A stretch of DNA of 64,000 nucleotides from Phycisphaerae bacterium (GCA_019636475.1 JAHBXN010000002.1:434001-498000); one strand, 5' to 3'; positions 1-9,335 are shown, numbered from the stretch's first letter. Numbers and translations: made by a program. Notes: generated from the letters alone by a model not told the origin.

Positions 1-1719
1 CCGCTTGCGCACTACGAGATGAGCTTCTTGCTGCCGCACTTTCTCAAGAGCGGACGGGGACGGATCGACACCTACTTCACGCGCGTCTTCAATCCGGTCT
101 GGACCTATCCCGACGGCTTTGTCTGGATCGAAGCCCTCCGGGATGAATCAAGGATCGGCTGCCATGTCGCCCTGACGCCGACATGGAATGAAACGGCGCT
201 GTACGCCGATTATGTGCTGCCGATGGGACACGGACCCGAGCGTCACGATCTGAACACATACGAAACGCACAGTGCCACATGGATTGCATTCCGTCAGCCG
301 GTGCTGCGGGCGGTCGCGCAATCCGAGGGCCGGGTCATCCGCGACACGCGAGAAACGAATCCCGGCAAGGTCTGGGAAGAGGACGAATTCTGGATCGCCC
401 TGACCTGGGCGATCGATCCGGACGGATCGCTGGGCATTCGCAGGTACTTCGAGAGTCTCAAGCGTCCGGGCGAGATTCTCGGCGTCGATGAATACTACGA
501 ACACATCTTCGACCGCGTTCCGGGACTGACGGAGAAAGCCCGGGAGCAGGGACTCTCGCCGCTCGATTACATGCGAAAGGTCGGCGCGTATGAGGTGAAG
601 AAGAAGTCGTACAGACGGCACGAGCGCGTCCTGAGCGATGACGAACTGTCCGGCGCAACGATCGATCCCGCGTCGGGCGTCGTCAGCAGGAATGGCCACG
701 CGATCGGCGTCTGCCTCGACGTGGCACATCGAGACCGGCAGAATCGTGCCGCGGCAGGAGCGACCTCCGCCATCTCCGCCCTGGAAAATCCGAAATCGCC
801 GGTGGCCTTCCGGGCGAGCAGGTTCGAACTGTCCCGGTCGGTTACGGCGGAAGAGGCCGGCGATGTGCCGGCGGTTGACGACGCCTTCACGGCGACAGTC
901 GTCGAGGGATTCGCGACACCCTCGCGGCTGCTGGAGTTTTTCAGCCCGACGATGGCTGAATGGGGCTGGGCGGACCAGTCGTTCCCCGGCTACATCCCGA
1001 GTCATGTGTATGTTGAAGAAACGCCCCAGGCCGCGAACGCGCCGCCACGGGAGGCGTTTGTTCTGCTTAACACCTTCCGCCTGCCGACGCTGATTCACAC
1101 ACGCAGCGGCGCCGCCAAATGGCTGAACGAGATCTCGCAGCGCAACCCGGTCTGGATACACACCTCCGATGCCGCGCAGTTCGGCCTGTCCACCGGCGAC
1201 CTGGTCCGCGTCGTCACGGACATCGGCCATTTCGTCGATCGCTGCTGGGTGACCGAAGCGATTCGACCGGGGGTGATCGCCTGTTCGCACCATCTCGGGC
1301 GATGGCGTCGACGGGTGGACCCGCCGAACAGCCGGTGGAGTGCCAATACTGTGGCAGTCGAGGAGGCGGGCGAAGGGGTTTGGCGGATGCGGACCCTTGA
1401 AGGCCCCGTTCCATTTGAAAGCAAGGACCCCGACAGCAAACGGCTGTGGTGGCGCGAAGGCGGCGTGCCGCAGAATCTGACCTTCCCCGTCCATCCCGAC
1501 CCGATCAGCGGCATGCACTGTTGGCATCAGCGCGTGCGGATTGAGCGGGCCGGGCCGGGCGATCAATGCGGCGATGTCGTTGTCGACACCAAAAAGTCGA
1601 TGCAGATATTCGAGGCATGGATGAATAAGACGCGATGGCCGGTCGGACCGGGAAATCTGCGACGTCCGCTCTGGTTCAATCGACCGCTGCGGCCGACGGA
1701 TGAGGCCTACCGGATTTGA
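1..1719 (+). CDS. Molybdopterin-dependent oxidoreductase, C-terminal part (5' truncated by window edge)
   Basis: The frame is open from base 1, so the gene begins upstream and about 572 residues are visible. The first part resembles the late molybdopterin domain of the DMSO-reductase/formate-dehydrogenase superfamily: a T-W-N-E-T-A-L-Y-A-D-Y-V-L-P stretch (compare T.TA..AD.VLP) followed by E-R-H-D. From about residue 345 there is a molydopterin-dinucleotide-binding domain (LNTFR, HTRSG, NPVWIHTSDAAQFGLSTGDLV). The N-terminal iron-sulfur site and the metal-ligand region are outside the window, so the substrate (formate, nitrate, a sulfur or arsenic compound) cannot be decided. No partner electron-transfer subunit follows; the next gene is an RNA methyltransferase. 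The family assignment is firm and the exact reaction is unknown. Confidence 0.85.
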   Translation, partial: PLAHYEMSFLLPHFLKSGRGRIDTYFTRVFNPVWTYPDGFVWIEALRDESRIGCHVALTPTWNETALYADYVLPMGHGPERHDLNTYETHSATWIAFRQPVLRAVAQSEGRVIRDTRETNPGKVWEEDEFWIALTWAIDPDGSLGIRRYFESLKRPGEILGVDEYYEHIFDRVPGLTEKAREQGLSPLDYMRKVGAYEVKKKSYRRHERVLSDDELSGATIDPASGVVSRNGHAIGVCLDVAHRDRQNRAAAGATSAISALENPKSPVAFRASRFELSRSVTAEEAGDVPAVDDAFTATVVEGFATPSRLLEFFSPTMAEWGWADQSFPGYIPSHVYVEETPQAANAPPREAFVLLNTFRLPTLIHTRSGAAKWLNEISQRNPVWIHTSDAAQFGLSTGDLVRVVTDIGHFVDRCWVTEAIRPGVIACSHHLGRWRRRVDPPNSRWSANTVAVEEAGEGVWRMRTLEGPVPFESKDPDSKRLWWREGGVPQNLTFPVHPDPISGMHCWHQRVRIERAGPGDQCGDVVVDTKKSMQIFEAWMNKTRWPVGPGNLRRPLWFNRPLRPTDEAYRI

Positions 1720-1773
1720 ACGGATTGTCAGTATTCACCCGCGCCGAGATCGCGCACGGCGACAATCGATGCA

Positions 1774-2574
1774 ATGACCGACGCCATCACCAGCACGAGA
1801 AACCCGCGCATCAAGGAAGTGACCGATCTGCGCGATGCGCGGACCCGGCGCGAGACCGGCCTGATTCTCATCGACGGCCTCCGCGAAATTCAGCGCGCCA
1901 TCGACTCCGGCGTCGTGATCGAAGAAGCCTTCGTCCACCAGCCGAAACTCCAGACCCCCGCCGGACAGGCCGTTTTGCACCGACTCCGCGAGATCGGAGC
2001 AAGGCTCGTCACGATCTCCGATCGTGTACTGGAAAAAATCGCCTATGGCGAGCGCGGAGACGGCCTGGTGGTCGTCGCCCGGAGGCCGTCGCATAGTCTT
2101 GAGCAAATCGACCTGGGGAATTCCGCGCTGGTCGCGGTCATCGAGGGATTGGAGAAACCCGGCAACATCGGCGCGATCGTGCGGAGCGCAGACGGTGCGG
2201 GGGTCCGCGCGGTAATCGTCACCGAGGCGGCTGCTGATCCGTACGGTCCAAACGCCATTCGGGCCAGCACCGGAACGATTTTCAGCACGAGGCTCGTCGA
2301 AGCCACATTCGATTCGACCCGCGACTGGTGTGCGGAACAAGGGCTTCAGATCGTGGCCGCGACACCCCATGCCTCACGCAGTTACCATGAACTGGACTAT
2401 GGACACCCCACAGCGGTCGTACTCGGCTCCGAGGCGAGGGGACTGACGCAGCGATGGGGCGATCGTGCGATCGGGGCTCGTGTGCCGATGTGCGGTCGGG
2501 CAGACAGTCTCAACGTGTCAGTGACGGCCGCGCTCTTTTTCTATGAAGCGCTCAGACAACGGGGCACGATGTGA
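1774..2574 (+). CDS. TrmH/SpoU-family RNA 2'-O-methyltransferase (RlmB-like)
   Basis: 266 residues. An N-terminal L30e-like substrate-binding domain (about residues 1-85) is followed by a SpoU methyltransferase domain with a trefoil knot. The three SpoU motifs are visible: E-K-P-G-N-I-G-A-I-V-R-S-A-D (motif 1), V-V-L-G-S-E-A-R-G-L (motif 2) and M-C-G-R-A-D-S-L-N-V-S-V-T-A-A (motif 3), which form the S-adenosylmethionine site. The family methylates ribose 2'-OH in rRNA or tRNA; the target here is not predictable. It lies 54 bases after the oxidoreductase and 59 bases before sppA in the same direction, so the three may be cotranscribed. Length is normal for a two-domain SpoU enzyme. Confidence 0.9.
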   Translation: MTDAITSTRNPRIKEVTDLRDARTRRETGLILIDGLREIQRAIDSGVVIEEAFVHQPKLQTPAGQAVLHRLREIGARLVTISDRVLEKIAYGERGDGLVVVARRPSHSLEQIDLGNSALVAVIEGLEKPGNIGAIVRSADGAGVRAVIVTEAAADPYGPNAIRASTGTIFSTRLVEATFDSTRDWCAEQGLQIVAATPHASRSYHELDYGHPTAVVLGSEARGLTQRWGDRAIGARVPMCGRADSLNVSVTAALFFYEALRQRGTM

Positions 2575-2633
2575 ATTGCCTCGATTGGCACGCTTCGCGA
2601 CGGAGTTCAACTCAGAGAACGGAGGAGAATTTC

Positions 2634-3647
2634 ATGTTTCGCTTTGTGAGAACTCGCCTGGTGGCAAGCGGGATCGCCGGCTTCGTGGTCATCGTTTTCG
2701 CCGGATGCATGCCCACCGGCAGCTTCAAAATCACCTCGATGCCGAACGACCAATCGCTGAAAGAGCGGATTGTCCACAAGGATCCCGGCTGGGTCAGTGA
2801 TCGAATTGCCATCATCGACATCAGCGGCCTGTTGATGAACGCTCACCAACCGGGCTTGTTCTCCGAAGGCGAACACATGGTGTCGGCCACGGTCGAGAAG
2901 CTGGACAAGGCGGCAAACGACTCCCGCGTGAAGGCTGTCGTGCTTCGAATCAACTCCCCAGGCGGCACAGTCACTGCTAGCGACATCCTTTACAGCGAAA
3001 TTCAGGCGTTCAAGCAGAAGACCGGCAAGCCCGTTGTGGCGTTCTTCCAGGATGTCGCGGCGAGCGGAGCGTACTATCTGGCCTGCGCGTCTGACGAGAT
3101 CATCGCCCAGCGTTCGACGATCACCGGCTCGATCGGCGTTATCATGCAGATGATGGACCTGTCCGACGGTCTCGGGAGACTGGGAATCACGGCGGATGCG
3201 ATCACCTCCGGTCCACACAAGGATTCGGGCACTCCCCTGCGAAAAATGCGCAAAGAGGAGCGGGAACTCTTCCAGACGATGGTGGATGGACTCTACGCGC
3301 AATTCGTGGATGTGGTAGTCGCCGGACGACCGAACATGGACCGCGAACAAGTGCTAAAAGCCGCTGACGGCAGGGTTTATCTCGCAAAACAGGCGTTGGA
3401 AGTGGGGCTGGTGGACGGCATTGGTACCCTGCACGACGCGCTTGAAGCGGCAAAACGCCGGGCCGGGATCAAATCCGCTCATGCTATCATATATCACAGG
3501 CCGCTGGGTTGGGCACCCAACATATACGCACAGGCACCAGAAGGCGGCCCGTCAGCAGGGGGCACCACAATTAACCTGCTTAGCATTCAAAATTCCTTAG
3601 ACTGGACAATTCGCCCCAGATTCTTGTATATTTGGAGTAGTCAGTAA
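2634..3647 (+). CDS. sppA: Signal peptide peptidase SppA (S49 family), lipoprotein form
   Basis: 337 residues from the ATG at 2634, chosen because GGAGGAG lies just upstream; the frame is open back to 2571. Residues 1-25 form a lipoprotein signal ending in F-A-G-C (Cys25). The protease core starts near residue 58 (I-A-I-I-D-I-S-G). Serine 144 in D-V-A-A-S-G-A-Y-Y and lysine 196 in S-G-P-H-K-D-S-G match the Ser/Lys dyad of S49 peptidases, and S-P-G-G-T-V also fits. It is the short single-domain type, not the two-domain form of E. coli. SppA degrades cleaved signal peptides in the membrane; here the lipid anchor replaces the usual N-terminal transmembrane helix. Confidence 0.9.
   Translation: MFRFVRTRLVASGIAGFVVIVFAGCMPTGSFKITSMPNDQSLKERIVHKDPGWVSDRIAIIDISGLLMNAHQPGLFSEGEHMVSATVEKLDKAANDSRVKAVVLRINSPGGTVTASDILYSEIQAFKQKTGKPVVAFFQDVAASGAYYLACASDEIIAQRSTITGSIGVIMQMMDLSDGLGRLGITADAITSGPHKDSGTPLRKMRKEERELFQTMVDGLYAQFVDVVVAGRPNMDREQVLKAADGRVYLAKQALEVGLVDGIGTLHDALEAAKRRAGIKSAHAIIYHRPLGWAPNIYAQAPEGGPSAGGTTINLLSIQNSLDWTIRPRFLYIWSSQ
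3603..3632 (+). promoter_or_regulatory. Candidate sigma-70-type promoter inside the 3' end of sppA
   Basis: TGGACA (3603-3608) and TATATT (3627-3632), each five of six to consensus, are separated by 18 bases. The predicted start of transcription near 3640 would serve the zinc-ribbon gene that begins at 3808. Seen by eye only. Confidence 0.45.
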
Positions 3648-3807
3648 CGGACAACTCGGCGTGTGCTCTGGGCGGAAATCCGGCGAATTGTCCGGTGTCT
3701 TCAGCGATCAGTCTGATCGGCTGAACCGTAGTAATTTGGGCGACCCGAGGAGTGGGTTCTTCCGCTTGATTTCCAGGCGGCTTCTGGTTGCTCAAGGAGC
3801 GGTACAA

Positions 3808-4860
3808 GTGCCGCTGAATCTGAAATGCAGTTCTTGCGGGCGAATGCTCGTTCTGGAAGAGGCCTTCCAGGGCGCACGCTGCCGTTGCAAATACTGCCGT
3901 CAGATCGTCGATGTGCCGCGAGCCTCCGCGGTCCCCCCGGCACGAAGCGGCGCTCGCCCAGATTCGCCGGCGTCCCTTGCCGACACACTCACTGCAATCG
4001 AGTCGCACTCCTCCGGCCACTATGTCGAAGCACTTCCGACTCGGCGGCCCGGCGTCGCGGCTCAGCCCGCCGGATCCAGGCAGCCTCTGCTCGGCGGGCG
4101 CATCACCGCATACCGCATCATTGCGTCTTTCTCGTTGGTCGCCGCCGCGATTCTGGGATTCGTCGTCTGGACGGTTTCTAGCGATGGAAACGGACGGCCG
4201 CCCCGTGCGACGCTTCTGACTTATGACACCTCCGTCGATAACGACGGTTCGGATCGGCCGGCGCCCCGGGCGGCAGACAATCCGAGACTGGCGATTCGCA
4301 ACTCCGACCCGCTGCACAGCTACTTCGGCATTCCGGTCGAGGGCGGAACTATCGGCTATGTCGTGGATTGGGACGCGACGATGTCGCCCTATGCCGACAG
4401 GCTGGCACTGGTCACCAATGGCGTCAATCAGTCGCTCGGATCGGAAAGCACTCGATTCGGAATCGTCCAGGCGGTCGAAAATCCCGATGGCCTTCGTCTG
4501 TACGAGGTGTTCGAACCCTCGACTGATCTGGCCGGCGCTTCGGCGATTCTGCACGGCCGAATTCCGTCCGGCATGACGGATCTCCCACGAGCCTTTTCTG
4601 TGACGGAAAGCTGGTATGCGAACGAGATTTTCCTCGTCCTTTCAAAGCAACTTTCGACGCAGGAAATCGAATTCCTCTCCCAGTTGGCCGAGCAGTCCGG
4701 CGCCGTCACGCATGTCATCGCATTGGGCGACGCGGCCGCTGATACCGAGCTGGCCCGCATCTCAGACGCAACCGGCGGACAATTCGTCCCCGTCGCGGAC
4801 GACGTGCTGGATGAACTCGTCAGCCTTCATGAGGCTGTCGCCGAAGCGTCCCAGAAGTGA
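3808..4860 (+). CDS. Zinc-ribbon, single-pass membrane protein with a degenerate VWA-like domain
   Basis: 350 residues from the GTG at 3808, chosen because AAGGAG lies 8 bases upstream and the protein then starts at the zinc ribbon; the frame is open back to 3661. The ribbon near the N-terminus has C-S-S-C and C-K-Y-C knuckles. After a low-complexity Pro/Ala linker comes one transmembrane helix at about residues 105-125 (I-I-A-S-F-S-L-V-A-A-A-I-L-G-F). The C-terminal half begins G-T-I-G-Y-V-V-D-W-D-A-T-M-S, which resembles the start of planctomycete VWA domains (V.D.SGSM), but the MIDAS serines are replaced (D-W-D-A-T). It is probably a cytoplasmic ribbon tethered to an external VWA-like fold that may not bind metal. 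Function unknown. Confidence 0.65.
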   Translation: MPLNLKCSSCGRMLVLEEAFQGARCRCKYCRQIVDVPRASAVPPARSGARPDSPASLADTLTAIESHSSGHYVEALPTRRPGVAAQPAGSRQPLLGGRITAYRIIASFSLVAAAILGFVVWTVSSDGNGRPPRATLLTYDTSVDNDGSDRPAPRAADNPRLAIRNSDPLHSYFGIPVEGGTIGYVVDWDATMSPYADRLALVTNGVNQSLGSESTRFGIVQAVENPDGLRLYEVFEPSTDLAGASAILHGRIPSGMTDLPRAFSVTESWYANEIFLVLSKQLSTQEIEFLSQLAEQSGAVTHVIALGDAAADTELARISDATGGQFVPVADDVLDELVSLHEAVAEASQK

Positions 4861-4946
4861 CTTCCATTCCTGAGAAAGCGGCTGATTCTGCGCCAGCCCG
4901 GCGACGCATGCTATTGCGCTCGCTCGAGGGCCGCCATGCGGCGGCG

Positions 4947-6371
4947 TCAATCCTCGGCGAATCCGTCGTCCGCCATTTTCACGATGCGCGGTTCGAATCG
5001 GGCGACGACCCGTACCAGATCTCGCTGTGCGGCCATCACATCCTCGATCGGCTTGTAAGCACCGGGCACTTCGTCCAGCCCCGCTGACATGAGCCTGACA
5101 CGCCGCTCGCCAAGCAGCTTCCGGACGGGGTCCCAACTGAAAGTCTCTTTGGCCTTCTTTCGCGAAAACTGCCGCCCCGCACCGTGGGCAGCGGAGTCGA
5201 GACTGCTGTGACGCCCCATGCCCTCCACCAGGAATCCGGGCGCCGCCATCGAACCGGGAATCACGCCCAGCACCCCTGCGCCGGCGGGCGTCGCTCCCTT
5301 GCGATGTACGATCACTTCCCGGCCGCCGTGCACTTCCTTCCACGCAAAATTATGGTGATTCTCCACCTGCAAAATAGGTGACATATTCATGTCACGAAGA
5401 ATCGTCTCGTGGATGCAGTGATGATTGGCTGATGCGAATCGCCCCATGAGTTCCATCGCGGCCCAATATTCCAGACCCTCGGGCCTGTCGAGAAGCAGCC
5501 AGGCAAGGTGCCGATATTCCTTCGGCAGCCGGGGGTGGAGCGATTGAGCGAGCCGCGAATAGAAATCGCAGGTTCGCGCACCCGGCCCGCGCGAGCCTGA
5601 ATGAGTAAGAATCGCCACATATCGGCCGGCCGGGACGCCCTTGTAGTCCTCGGCAAACTCAAGCTCGCCGACATCGACGAAATGATTGCCGCCGCCGCTG
5701 GTGCCGAGCTGCTCGCATGCCGTCGGCTTCATTTTTTTCGTGATGTCCGTGATGTTCCAGTCTTCATCGAGAACCGGCGCTTCGCGACGATCACGCCCGG
5801 TGAACTTCGCGCCTGCGCCGAATCGCGTATTGCGTTCGATGACACGGACGAATTCGCTTTCGAGCTTCTTGATCGGGTCAGGCTCCGTCGTCGAAGCATT
5901 GATCGGCAACACGGAGAGCATCATGCGACAGGCGATATCCACGCCGACGGCATAGGGGATGACCGCACCCTCGGTGGCGAGCACACCGCCGATCGGCAGG
6001 CCGTAGCCGACATGGGCGTCCGGCATGAGCGCCCCGGCCACCGCAACAGGAAGTCGCATCGCATTGACCATCTGGTCGATGGCGCCGGCGTCGATCCGCT
6101 CCTCACCCCAGATATCGAACATCGATCGGGCCTGGCCGGCCTCACGAAAGATGTATCGTTCGAGGCGGGTGTCCTGCAGTATCATGTCCGCGGCAACCCC
6201 GAAGTAAGTGTCGTTCGACAGCGCCGAAGGATCTTCCCGAAGCAATCTCAATCGCTCGAGAATTTCATCCGAGGCGACCCCACCGGCCAGCGCGCGCTCC
6301 GCGGCCCGGACGATCTCCCCGATCGCCGGACCCTCCGAGAATCCGAGATTGATGAGCTCACGCGGCTTCAT
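4947..6371 (-). CDS. rtcB: RtcB-family RNA ligase (tRNA-splicing/RNA repair ligase)
   Basis: 474 residues. RtcB joins 2',3'-cyclic phosphate or 3'-phosphate RNA ends to 5'-OH ends through a GMP-linked histidine, with Mn2+. Visible signatures: D-A-H-V-G-Y-G-L-P-I-G-G, G-V-D-I-A-C-R-M (metal-binding Asp and Cys), G-T-S-G-G-G-N-H-F, T-H-S-G-S-R-G, E-N-H-H-N-F-A-W-K, V-H-R-K-G-A-T-P and, near the C-terminus, S-A-A-H-G-A-G-R with the guanylylated-histidine region. All active-site motifs appear present, so the enzyme should be active. No RtcA cyclase or RtcR regulator is nearby. It converges with the zinc-ribbon gene and lies just downstream of the mmsA-like gene on the same strand. Confidence 0.93.
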   Translation of the reverse strand: MKPRELINLGFSEGPAIGEIVRAAERALAGGVASDEILERLRLLREDPSALSNDTYFGVAADMILQDTRLERYIFREAGQARSMFDIWGEERIDAGAIDQMVNAMRLPVAVAGALMPDAHVGYGLPIGGVLATEGAVIPYAVGVDIACRMMLSVLPINASTTEPDPIKKLESEFVRVIERNTRFGAGAKFTGRDRREAPVLDEDWNITDITKKMKPTACEQLGTSGGGNHFVDVGELEFAEDYKGVPAGRYVAILTHSGSRGPGARTCDFYSRLAQSLHPRLPKEYRHLAWLLLDRPEGLEYWAAMELMGRFASANHHCIHETILRDMNMSPILQVENHHNFAWKEVHGGREVIVHRKGATPAGAGVLGVIPGSMAAPGFLVEGMGRHSSLDSAAHGAGRQFSRKKAKETFSWDPVRKLLGERRVRLMSAGLDEVPGAYKPIEDVMAAQRDLVRVVARFEPRIVKMADDGFAED

Positions 6372-6410
6372 GAATCCGACGCCGCCGAAGCGACGCTCCC
6401 CGCGGTCTGG

Positions 6411-7940
6411 TCAGCCGCGCGTGGTGACAAACTCCCCGGCGCCTCCGGCGCTTGCGCCGCCGTCGCCATACCAGCGCGACATGATCATCTTCTGCTGCGA
6501 GTAGAACATGATCCCTTCGCGACCCTGCATATGCAGATCGCCAAAAAAGCTGGCATCATGTCCGGTGAAGGGAAACATGGCCATCGGGGCGGGAACGCCG
6601 ACATTGATACCGATCATTCCCGCGCCAGCCCGATGCTTGAATTCGCGGGCGGCATGACCGCTTCGCGTGTAGAGAACCGCGCCGTTGCCGTACGGGCTCC
6701 TGTTCGTCAGTTCGATCGCCTCATTCAGCGAGGCCACCCTTGTGACACCCAGCACAGGGCCAAACAGTTCGGTCTTTGAGACGTGCATCTCGGGCGTGAG
6801 ATGATCCAATATGGTGGGGCCAAGGTAGAACCCGCTCGGCGCCTCCGCCACCTTCAGCCCGCGTCCGTCCCGCGCCAGCTTCGCGCCCTCCTTTGCGCCC
6901 TGGTCGATATGCGAAATAAGGCTATTCAGATGCTCGCGCGTAATCACCGGCCCCATGTCCGCCCCGCTGTCGCGATCGGTGGGACCGACCTTCATCCTGT
7001 CCGCGCTCGCCGCCAGCGCCGACACCAGGGCATCCCCCACTTTTCCGACGGCCACGGCATGACTTCCCGCCATGCAGCGTTGCCCCGAACATCCAAACGC
7101 GCTGGATTGAAGGGCTCCCACTGTCCGATCGAGATCGGCGTCGGGCATGACGATAATGTGATTCTTCGCGCCGCCGTTGGCCTGGACGCGCTTTCCGTGT
7201 TTCGTGCCGACTTCCCACACATGACGAGCAATCGGCGTCGAACCGACAAAGCTCACGGCCTTGATGAGCGGATGCGTCAGCAGCGCATCGACACAGGCTT
7301 TGTCGCCATGGACGATGTTGAACACGCCCGATGGCAAACCAGCCTCGCATAGCAATTCGCCGAGCTTCATCGCCGAGAGCGGAACTTTCTCGCTGGGCTT
7401 GAGCACAAACGTGTTGCCGCAGGTCAGCGCGACCGGCACCATCCACAGTGGCACCATGAAGGGGAAATTGAAGGGCGTGATGCCCGCGACCACGCCGAGC
7501 GGATGCCAATAGGTCTCGCAGTCCACATCCTGCGCGAGATTGTGGACCGTGTCGCCCATGCTCAGCGTTGGGATGCCGCAGGCGAATTCCACCATCTCGA
7601 TGCCACGCCGGATGCTGGCGACCGACTCCGCATGAGTCTTGCCATGTTCGAGCGAGACAATCCGAGCAATCTGCTCGGCGTTCTTCTCCAGGAGCGCAAC
7701 CAGCCGAAACATAACCCGCGCCCGCTCCACCACCGGCGTTTCCCGCCATGCCGGAAACGCATCCTGTGCCGCGCGGACCACCCGGTCGACCTCATCCGGC
7801 TCGCAAAACGGCGTTTGAGCGATCTGCTCGCCCGTGGACGGATTGAACACCGGCCCGAACCGCGTGGAGGCCGAAGGCGTTGGTCGATTGTTCAAAAACA
7901 GCGGGACCGTTTCGATGCTGGAACCGGCAGTCGTATGCAT
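6411..7940 (-). CDS. mmsA: CoA-acylating methylmalonate/malonate-semialdehyde dehydrogenase
   Basis: 509 residues, start ATG at 7940 with GGAG 7 bases upstream. It is an aldehyde-dehydrogenase superfamily member of the MMSDH branch: T-P-F-N-F-P-F-M-V-P, K-P-S-E near residue 181, the F-V-G-S-T-P NAD loop, and catalytic Cys289 in F-G-C-S-G-Q-R-C-M-A. The usual general-base glutamate is replaced in A-N-G-G-A-K-N-H, as is typical of CoA-dependent members. It turns malonate semialdehyde (from beta-alanine) or methylmalonate semialdehyde (from valine) into acetyl- or propionyl-CoA. It is divergent from the amidohydrolase at 8141, whose product would be beta-alanine, which favours a role in pyrimidine or beta-alanine breakdown. 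Confidence 0.92.
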   Translation of the reverse strand: MHTTAGSSIETVPLFLNNRPTPSASTRFGPVFNPSTGEQIAQTPFCEPDEVDRVVRAAQDAFPAWRETPVVERARVMFRLVALLEKNAEQIARIVSLEHGKTHAESVASIRRGIEMVEFACGIPTLSMGDTVHNLAQDVDCETYWHPLGVVAGITPFNFPFMVPLWMVPVALTCGNTFVLKPSEKVPLSAMKLGELLCEAGLPSGVFNIVHGDKACVDALLTHPLIKAVSFVGSTPIARHVWEVGTKHGKRVQANGGAKNHIIVMPDADLDRTVGALQSSAFGCSGQRCMAGSHAVAVGKVGDALVSALAASADRMKVGPTDRDSGADMGPVITREHLNSLISHIDQGAKEGAKLARDGRGLKVAEAPSGFYLGPTILDHLTPEMHVSKTELFGPVLGVTRVASLNEAIELTNRSPYGNGAVLYTRSGHAAREFKHRAGAGMIGINVGVPAPMAMFPFTGHDASFFGDLHMQGREGIMFYSQQKMIMSRWYGDGGASAGGAGEFVTTRG

Positions 7941-8140
7941 GGGTTTTCTCCGTTAATCACTCTCGTGAATCATAACCCGCCCGGTGGAATTAGGCGAAAC
8001 CTGACACGCCGTGCGCAAGAGCAGGCAGTGCTCGATTCGGCTCCAACGCCATCGACGGCGTCACCTCGTCGCGACGACACTGGCCACATACCGATTCCTG
8101 CTCAATAATGCGTGCAATCCAGCTTTCGAAGGAGCCAATC

Positions 8141-9010
8141 ATGCCACGCATCGTCCGAGGCGCCCTCATCCAGGCCACGCTGTCCGAACCCGGGACCACA
8201 CCCATCGAGAAAATCAAGAAAAGCATGATCGAAAAGCATGTCGCCCTCATCGAGCAGACTGCCGCCAAAGGCGCGCAAGTGGTCTGCATGCAGGAGCTTT
8301 TCTACGGCCCATATTTCTGCTGCGATCAGGATACGAAGTGGTACAGCCTCGTGGAAAAAATTCCCGATGGCCCGACCGTCAAGCTGATGTCCGAACTGGC
8401 GCGCAAGCACAAGATGGTCCTGGTCGTGCCCATGTACGAAGAGGACATGCCCGGTGTCTATTACAACGCCGCCGCCGTCATCAACGCGGACGGCTCATAC
8501 CTCGGCAAATATCGCAAGATGCACATCCCCCATGTCGCCCCCGGCTTCTGGGAAAAGTTCTTCTTCCGGCCGGGCAATCTCGGATATCCCGTGTTTGACA
8601 CGGCTGTCGGCAAGGTTGGGGTCTACATCTGCTACGACCGCCACTTTCCCGATGGGGCCCGCTGCCTGGGTCTAAATGGCGCCGAGATCGTCTTCAACCC
8701 GTCAGCCACGGTCGCGGGACTCAGCGAATATCTGTGGAAACTGGAGCAGCCGGCCCACGCCGTCGCCAATCAGTACTTCGTCGGAGCGATCAACCGGCCC
8801 GGCATCGAGGAACCGTGGCGCATCGGCGAGTTCTACGGCCAAAGCTATTTCTGCGACCCCCGAGGCCAGATTATCGCTGAAGGCAAGCGCGATTCCGATG
8901 ACATCGTCGTGGCAGACCTGAATCTGGACATGATCCGCGACGTGCGAAATACATGGCAGTTTTTCCGCGATCGCCGGCCGGAGTCCTACGGCGAGATCGT
9001 CCGCCTGTAA
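8141..9010 (+). CDS. Nitrilase-superfamily amidohydrolase, beta-ureidopropionase-like
   Basis: 289 residues from the ATG at 8141, chosen for the AAGGAG 6-12 bases upstream; an in-frame ATG at 8108 lacks such a site. The carbon-nitrogen hydrolase triad is visible: Glu52 (M-Q-E-L-F), Lys126 (K-Y-R-K-M-H-I-P) and Cys164 (Y-I-C-Y-D-R-H-F-P). The motif set is closest to N-carbamoyl-beta-alanine / N-carbamoyl amino acid amidohydrolases (my recollection of the family, not a search). The reaction would release beta-alanine, CO2 and ammonia. It shares a 200-base divergent intergenic region with the semialdehyde dehydrogenase. An N-carbamoylputrescine amidase is the main alternative. Confidence 0.8.
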   Translation: MPRIVRGALIQATLSEPGTTPIEKIKKSMIEKHVALIEQTAAKGAQVVCMQELFYGPYFCCDQDTKWYSLVEKIPDGPTVKLMSELARKHKMVLVVPMYEEDMPGVYYNAAAVINADGSYLGKYRKMHIPHVAPGFWEKFFFRPGNLGYPVFDTAVGKVGVYICYDRHFPDGARCLGLNGAEIVFNPSATVAGLSEYLWKLEQPAHAVANQYFVGAINRPGIEEPWRIGEFYGQSYFCDPRGQIIAEGKRDSDDIVVADLNLDMIRDVRNTWQFFRDRRPESYGEIVRL

Positions 9011-9335
9011 TTTGACGCCCACGCCGGCCGCGTCACCGGGTTCGCGGCATCCGCTTCCCGCGGAGTGTCCGCGATCCTGCCAGGATCCAGCCTCGGATCG
9101 CCTGGCTCAGCAACCGTCGGGAACTCTCGATCCGCCGATGCATGCGGGCGACATGACGTCGGACAATCCGAATTCAAATCCGTGCGCACGTCCGATTCTC
9201 TGCGGAATTGACGACGGCCGTTTACTATGATAGAAGGAGTTTCCTCGCCACTTGATAATGATCGGACAGGCTGCCGAAGTCGGTCGGCGCGGGGACGGCT
9301 TGCCTGTCGGGCAACCGGCGTGCGGTGTTCTCTTC
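9011..9335. other. Intergenic stretch between amidohydrolase and HEAT-repeat gene
   Basis: No convincing gene. Near the right end is an AAGGAG at 9234-9239 followed by TTG (9252) and ATG (9258) in frame with the HEAT protein, so translation might start there instead of at 9336. No terminator or RNA gene seen. Confidence 0.5.

Noticed and set aside
148-1566. 472-residue minus-strand frame opposite the molybdopterin oxidoreductase
   Set aside because: Antisense to a clear protein family member; its composition (Arg, His, Gly, Pro) is the usual shadow of a GC-rich gene and it matches no motif.
5601-6779. 392-residue plus-strand frame opposite rtcB
   Set aside because: Antisense shadow; all RtcB motifs are on the minus strand.
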